Shown here in pieces: positions 14,022 to 16,096 of a stretch of DNA of 16,096 nt (within the stretch, counting starts at the first letter, position 1; the number at the start of each line of letters is the position of its first letter). The notes beneath the pieces are model-generated. The model did no database searches, had not been told where the DNA came from, and saw only the letters and a program-made list of their open reading frames with translations. The position numbers and the translations under genes are program-made. This stretch comes from CAZART01 sp964487555 (GTDB lineage Bacteria; Bacteroidota; Rhodothermia; Rhodothermales; VXPQ01), in NCBI GenBank assembly GCA_964487555.1, contig CAZART010000115.1, positions 1 through 16,096 of the forward strand. Direction: 5' to 3'.

Positions 14022-14810
14022 ATGCGATTGATTGTTTTCATGGTGATTCTGCTCGTCGGAGCCGACGTGGGTCCAGCCTCAGCCCAGGACGTGCTGATCG
14101 GAGCCCATGCCCACAACGACTACGAGCATGACCGGCCGCTTCTCGACGCGCTGGATCATGGATTTCACAGCATCGAAGTCGACGTCTATCTCGTTGACGA
14201 AGAGCTGCTCGTAGCCCACGATCGCGACGACATCCTACCGAGCCGGACCCTTGAATCACTCTATCTCGAGCCCCTTCGCGAACTAATTCGACGTCGCGAC
14301 GGCTCGGTATACGGCGAAGGAACGCCGTTGCTGATCCTTCGTGAAGTCCGATGCGGAGACGACCTACCGTGCTCTCCGATCCGTGCTCCGCGGCTACGTC
14401 GACATCATCACGATCTTTGCAGGCGACGACGCAGTTAACGGCGCCGTCACTGTCGTCATCTCCGGCGCACGGGCGCCGGACGCTATGCTCGATGAGCCCG
14501 TCCGATTTCCAGCGTACGATGGGCGGCCAACTATCTTATCGCGCGCGCCAAGACACCCCCTTCGTTTATGCCCTTGATCAGTGCACCATGGTCCGCCGTA
14601 ACCTCGTGGAGCGGCGAGGGTCCGATGCCGCCTGTGCACCGCAAAAAATTGCGAGACCTCATTGCAACCACGCACGAGCAGGGACGCATGCTGCGCTTCT
14701 GGGCCACACCTGACACGTCGGCCGTCTGGGGCATTCTCGCAAAGGAAGGTGTCGACTTAATCGGCGCCGACGATCTGAGCGCACTTAGTCGCTATCTCCG
14801 GCTTCGGTAG
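14022..14810 (+). pseudogene. GDPD/PI-PLC-like phosphodiesterase with two frameshifts
   Basis: Three consecutive frames together give one secreted protein of about 262 residues. Frame A from ATG 14022 starts with a signal peptide (MRLIVFMVILLVGADVGPASAQ) and then GAHAHNDYEHDRPLLDALDHGF, SIEVDVYLVDEELLVAHDRDD. This is the start of the glycerophosphodiester phosphodiesterase-like TIM barrel, with His29/His31, E52-x-D54 and His66 as expected catalytic residues. Near 14338-14341 one extra base moves the reading to frame B (VKSDAETTYRALRSVL to about 14540). Near 14540-14566 one missing base returns it to frame A (MPLISAPWSAV, SWSGEGPMP, LRFWATP, GVDLIGADDLSAL), ending at TAG 14808-14810. The order of motifs matches the intact family. 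Either a recent pseudogene or two sequencing indels. Such enzymes hydrolyse glycerophosphodiesters or related lipids; the substrate of this subgroup is unclear. Confidence 0.75.
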
Positions 14811-14965
14811 TCAATAAGCCCGCGGCCAATCAGCGTGACGCAGGACCGTGCCGCTGGATTCTCGTCCCGACGTTGCTCCGCACATACGAGAAGGATAATT
14901 TGGCTCCTGGGGACATTTTCAAATCCTATCTTCTCGAAGAGTGTCCCCTGAGCGTGAGGTAGCGA
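14811..14965 (+). other. Spacer before the truncated kinase, with conserved leader
   Basis: The last 38 bp (14928-14965) align with the 37 bp before the intact kinase gene (10336-10372), sharing ATCTTCT, CCCCTGA, GTGAGG and AGCG before ATGAA. This shows the copy includes its own leader. The rest of the spacer is featureless. Confidence 0.5.
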
Positions 14966-15544
14966 ATGAACGTGCACCTTTCACCCGGCCGGGCCGAGCA
15001 GATCCGGCACTTCCTCGAAAAGGTCGTTGACCTTTCCGCCGACGAACGTGCGAATTTCCTCGATGCGGTGTTTTGTGACGACCCGGCGCTGCGCGGCGAA
15101 CTCACCTCACTTCTCGAACACCCTGAAAAGCTAGCGCAGTTCGACCCGTTAGCGGGGGACGTCATCGAACCGCTGGACTATGCCGTTCAACTGGCCGACG
15201 GACTGTCGAGGGCCCACGCGGCGGGGATCGTTCACCGGGACGTCAAGCCGGCCAACGTGATGGTCACCGATCGGGGCCGAGACAAAATCATTGATTTCGG
15301 CCTGGCGAAAGTAGCTGACCAGACGAAGCTTACTCAGACGGGTACGACGATGGGGACGGCCCCCTACATGAGCCCGGAGCAGGCTCGGGGCGAGGCAGTC
15401 GGCGCGCAGACGGATCTCTGGTCATTGGGGGTGGTGCTCTACGAGATGTCGACCGGCGAGCGGCGACAAGGATGCCGGCTCTCTGACGTACGGAAATTCC
15501 CACGCGCGGCACGGCCGTGGACTGGCTTTCGCCCGACGTGGTGA
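14966..15544 (+). pseudogene. Truncated paralogue of the kinase fusion, N-lobe deleted
   Basis: The 192-residue ORF starts MNVHLSPGRAEQIRHFLEKV, matching the N-terminal region of the intact kinase to DPLAGDVIE, and then jumps directly to DYAVQLADGLSRAHAAG in the C-lobe. Compared with 10574-10970 of the intact gene, exactly 396 bp (132 codons) are missing. These encode the linker, glycine loop, VALK lysine, helix-C glutamate and hinge. HRD (VHRDVKPAN), DFG and MSPEQ remain, so ATP binding is lost but the catalytic loop persists. Homology ends at about YEMSTGE (15456) and the last 29 residues are unrelated, in front of transposase DNA. A Shine-Dalgarno GAGG lies 11 nt before the ATG. It is most likely a pseudogene; a short regulatory pseudokinase is the alternative. 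Confidence 0.75.
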
Positions 15545-15558
15545 GTTCGTTGACCTCG

Positions 15559-15650
15559 TCAGCCGGTGCGCACGATCGCGGCGGCCGGTTCAGCCGCGAG
15601 CGCCTTGAAACCGGGGATCAGCCGGCGATGACGCCGACCTTCGCTTCCGC
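15559..15650 (-). pseudogene. Possible ABC permease (MacB/FtsX-type) C-terminal remnant
   Basis: On the minus strand, joining two frames at about 15621-15625 gives AKVGVIAG then LIPGFKALAAEPAAAIVRTG and a stop. The pattern (G)(V/L)IAGLIP..KA...(E/D)P..A(I/L)R is that of the last helix and tail of MacB/FtsX-family permeases. The piece is very short, frameshifted and overlaps the transposase fragment edge, so this is a weak call. Confidence 0.2.
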
Positions 15651-15818
15651 GTGGACGTTACGGTCTGCCCGGCCTGCGGCGGCAAGATGAAGCTTTTCGC
15701 CGCGCTGACACACCCCCATGCGATTCGCACCTACCTCGACAGTGTGGGACTGGATTCACATCCTCCGCCCGTCGCGCCCCCGCGGCCACTGCCCCAGACC
15801 CCATTCGAATACGCCTAG
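15612..15818 (+). mobile_element. C-terminus of an IS91-type (Y2) transposase
   Basis: The plus frame ending at TAG 15816-15818 reads LRFRVDVTVCPACGG from about 15639, then KMKLFAALTHPHAIRTYLDSVGL, a Pro-rich linker and QTPFEYA. This matches the C-terminal part of IS91/IS801-type rolling-circle transposases: ..V..IDV..CP.CGG.M(K/R)..A.(I/L).(D/H)P..I...L...GL, a proline-rich stretch, and a final Q..F(E/D)... The two-cysteine knuckle and GL ending are characteristic. The catalytic HUH and double-tyrosine regions are absent; the frame is closed by TGA at 15606-15608, so only about 60 residues remain. Its position beside the damaged kinase copy suggests the element, or recombination with it, caused the truncation. 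Confidence 0.6.
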
Positions 15819-16060
15819 CCCGCGCGCCCCGCGCCGCGAAGGCAGGCCCTGCACGGGACCAGCGGACACGTCTGTCCTCCCGCGTCCCGAAGCACAGCCT
15901 TCCCGGGGCGAAATCACGCGATCCGCGCCCCCGCTACTTCCTCCCGACGCACCCGCCGCCCGACAGATTACCCTCCAGACCGTTATTCCAACGCCACGGC
16001 ACACGCCCGGTAGGCCACCGAAGACCTTGCCCCACTGCTCAATTGCCCCTTTATTCTTCC
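15819..16060 (+). other. Pyrimidine-rich region downstream of the transposase remnant
   Basis: About 240 bp, strongly C-rich on the plus strand from 15819 to about 15970, with no credible gene. If the fragment is the 3' end of an IS91-type element, the origin-proximal end (oriIS) should lie here, but I could not identify its hairpin or the flanking tetranucleotide. Confidence 0.35.
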
Positions 16061-16096
16061 TATCCGCTATCCGCTATCCGCTATCCGCTATCCGCT
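16061..16096. repeat. 7-bp tandem repeat TATCCGC, five copies, running off the window
   Basis: Five perfect head-to-tail copies of TATCCGC fill 16061-16095 and the next unit begins at 16096, so the array continues beyond the window. It is intergenic. Unit length and lack of spacers exclude CRISPR; it is a short-period simple repeat prone to slippage. Confidence 0.9.

Noticed and set aside
16061..16096. CRISPR array at the window end
   Set aside because: The repeat unit is 7 bp, head to tail, without spacers.

Overview
The window is GC-rich, almost entirely plus-strand bacterial DNA. Lipoproteins with a lipobox, a Crp/Fnr regulator of the Bacteroidota style, a secreted GH127 glycosidase, a small protein opening MGDKSPKS, and a very large receptor-like Ser/Thr kinase carrying an FGE-like and a hydrolase domain together suggest a GC-rich member of the Bacteroidota/Rhodothermota sphere. 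Acidobacteriota or Gemmatimonadota remain possible. This placement is an inference from gene content only; no rRNA, tRNA or other marker gene is present.

Layout. Positions 1-122 hold the start of a minus-strand lipoprotein that leaves the window. Positions 564-1264 carry a cupin protein translationally coupled to a 43-codon lipoprotein stub. Positions 1574-5383 carry a secreted beta-L-arabinofuranosidase-type GH127 enzyme, an FNR-type one-component regulator, a three-helix membrane protein and a second cupin. The best regulatory signal lies between regulator and membrane protein: a perfect TTGAT-N4-ATCAA palindrome at 4342-4355, spaced from a TAGAAT -10 box so that it is centred at -41.5, the geometry of a class II FNR/CRP activated promoter. 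Two mutually exclusive hairpins lie just before the regulator's GTG start. Positions 5772-7453 hold a small ORF and a flavin-containing monooxygenase.

From about 7450 onward the window is a patchwork of intact small genes (AHSA1/SRPBCC protein, the MGDKSPKS miniprotein, a SnoaL-like protein, a lipoprotein) and gene remnants (a kinase/TPR protein C-terminus on the minus strand, an NTF2-like remnant, an unidentified C-terminal fragment, a GDPD-like phosphodiesterase with two compensating frameshifts, the C-terminus of an IS91-type transposase, and possibly an ABC permease tail).

The dominant gene is a 1070-residue fusion at 10373-13585: N-terminal helical region, Ser/Thr kinase, one membrane helix, PEGA domain, FGE/SUMF1-like domain without the catalytic cysteine pair, and an alpha/beta hydrolase with a complete apparent Ser-Asp-His triad. 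A paralogue at 14966-15544 has lost exactly 396 bp (132 codons, the whole kinase N-lobe) between imperfect 9-bp direct repeats and is broken at its 3' end, near the IS91 remnant. The two copies share a leader and show a sharp identity step that suggests gene conversion. The window ends inside a 7-bp tandem repeat.

The clearest candidates for something new are the kinase/PEGA/FGE-like/hydrolase receptor with its N-lobe-less sibling and the FNR-type regulator with its class II promoter. No CRISPR array, phage module or recognisable defence cassette was seen.
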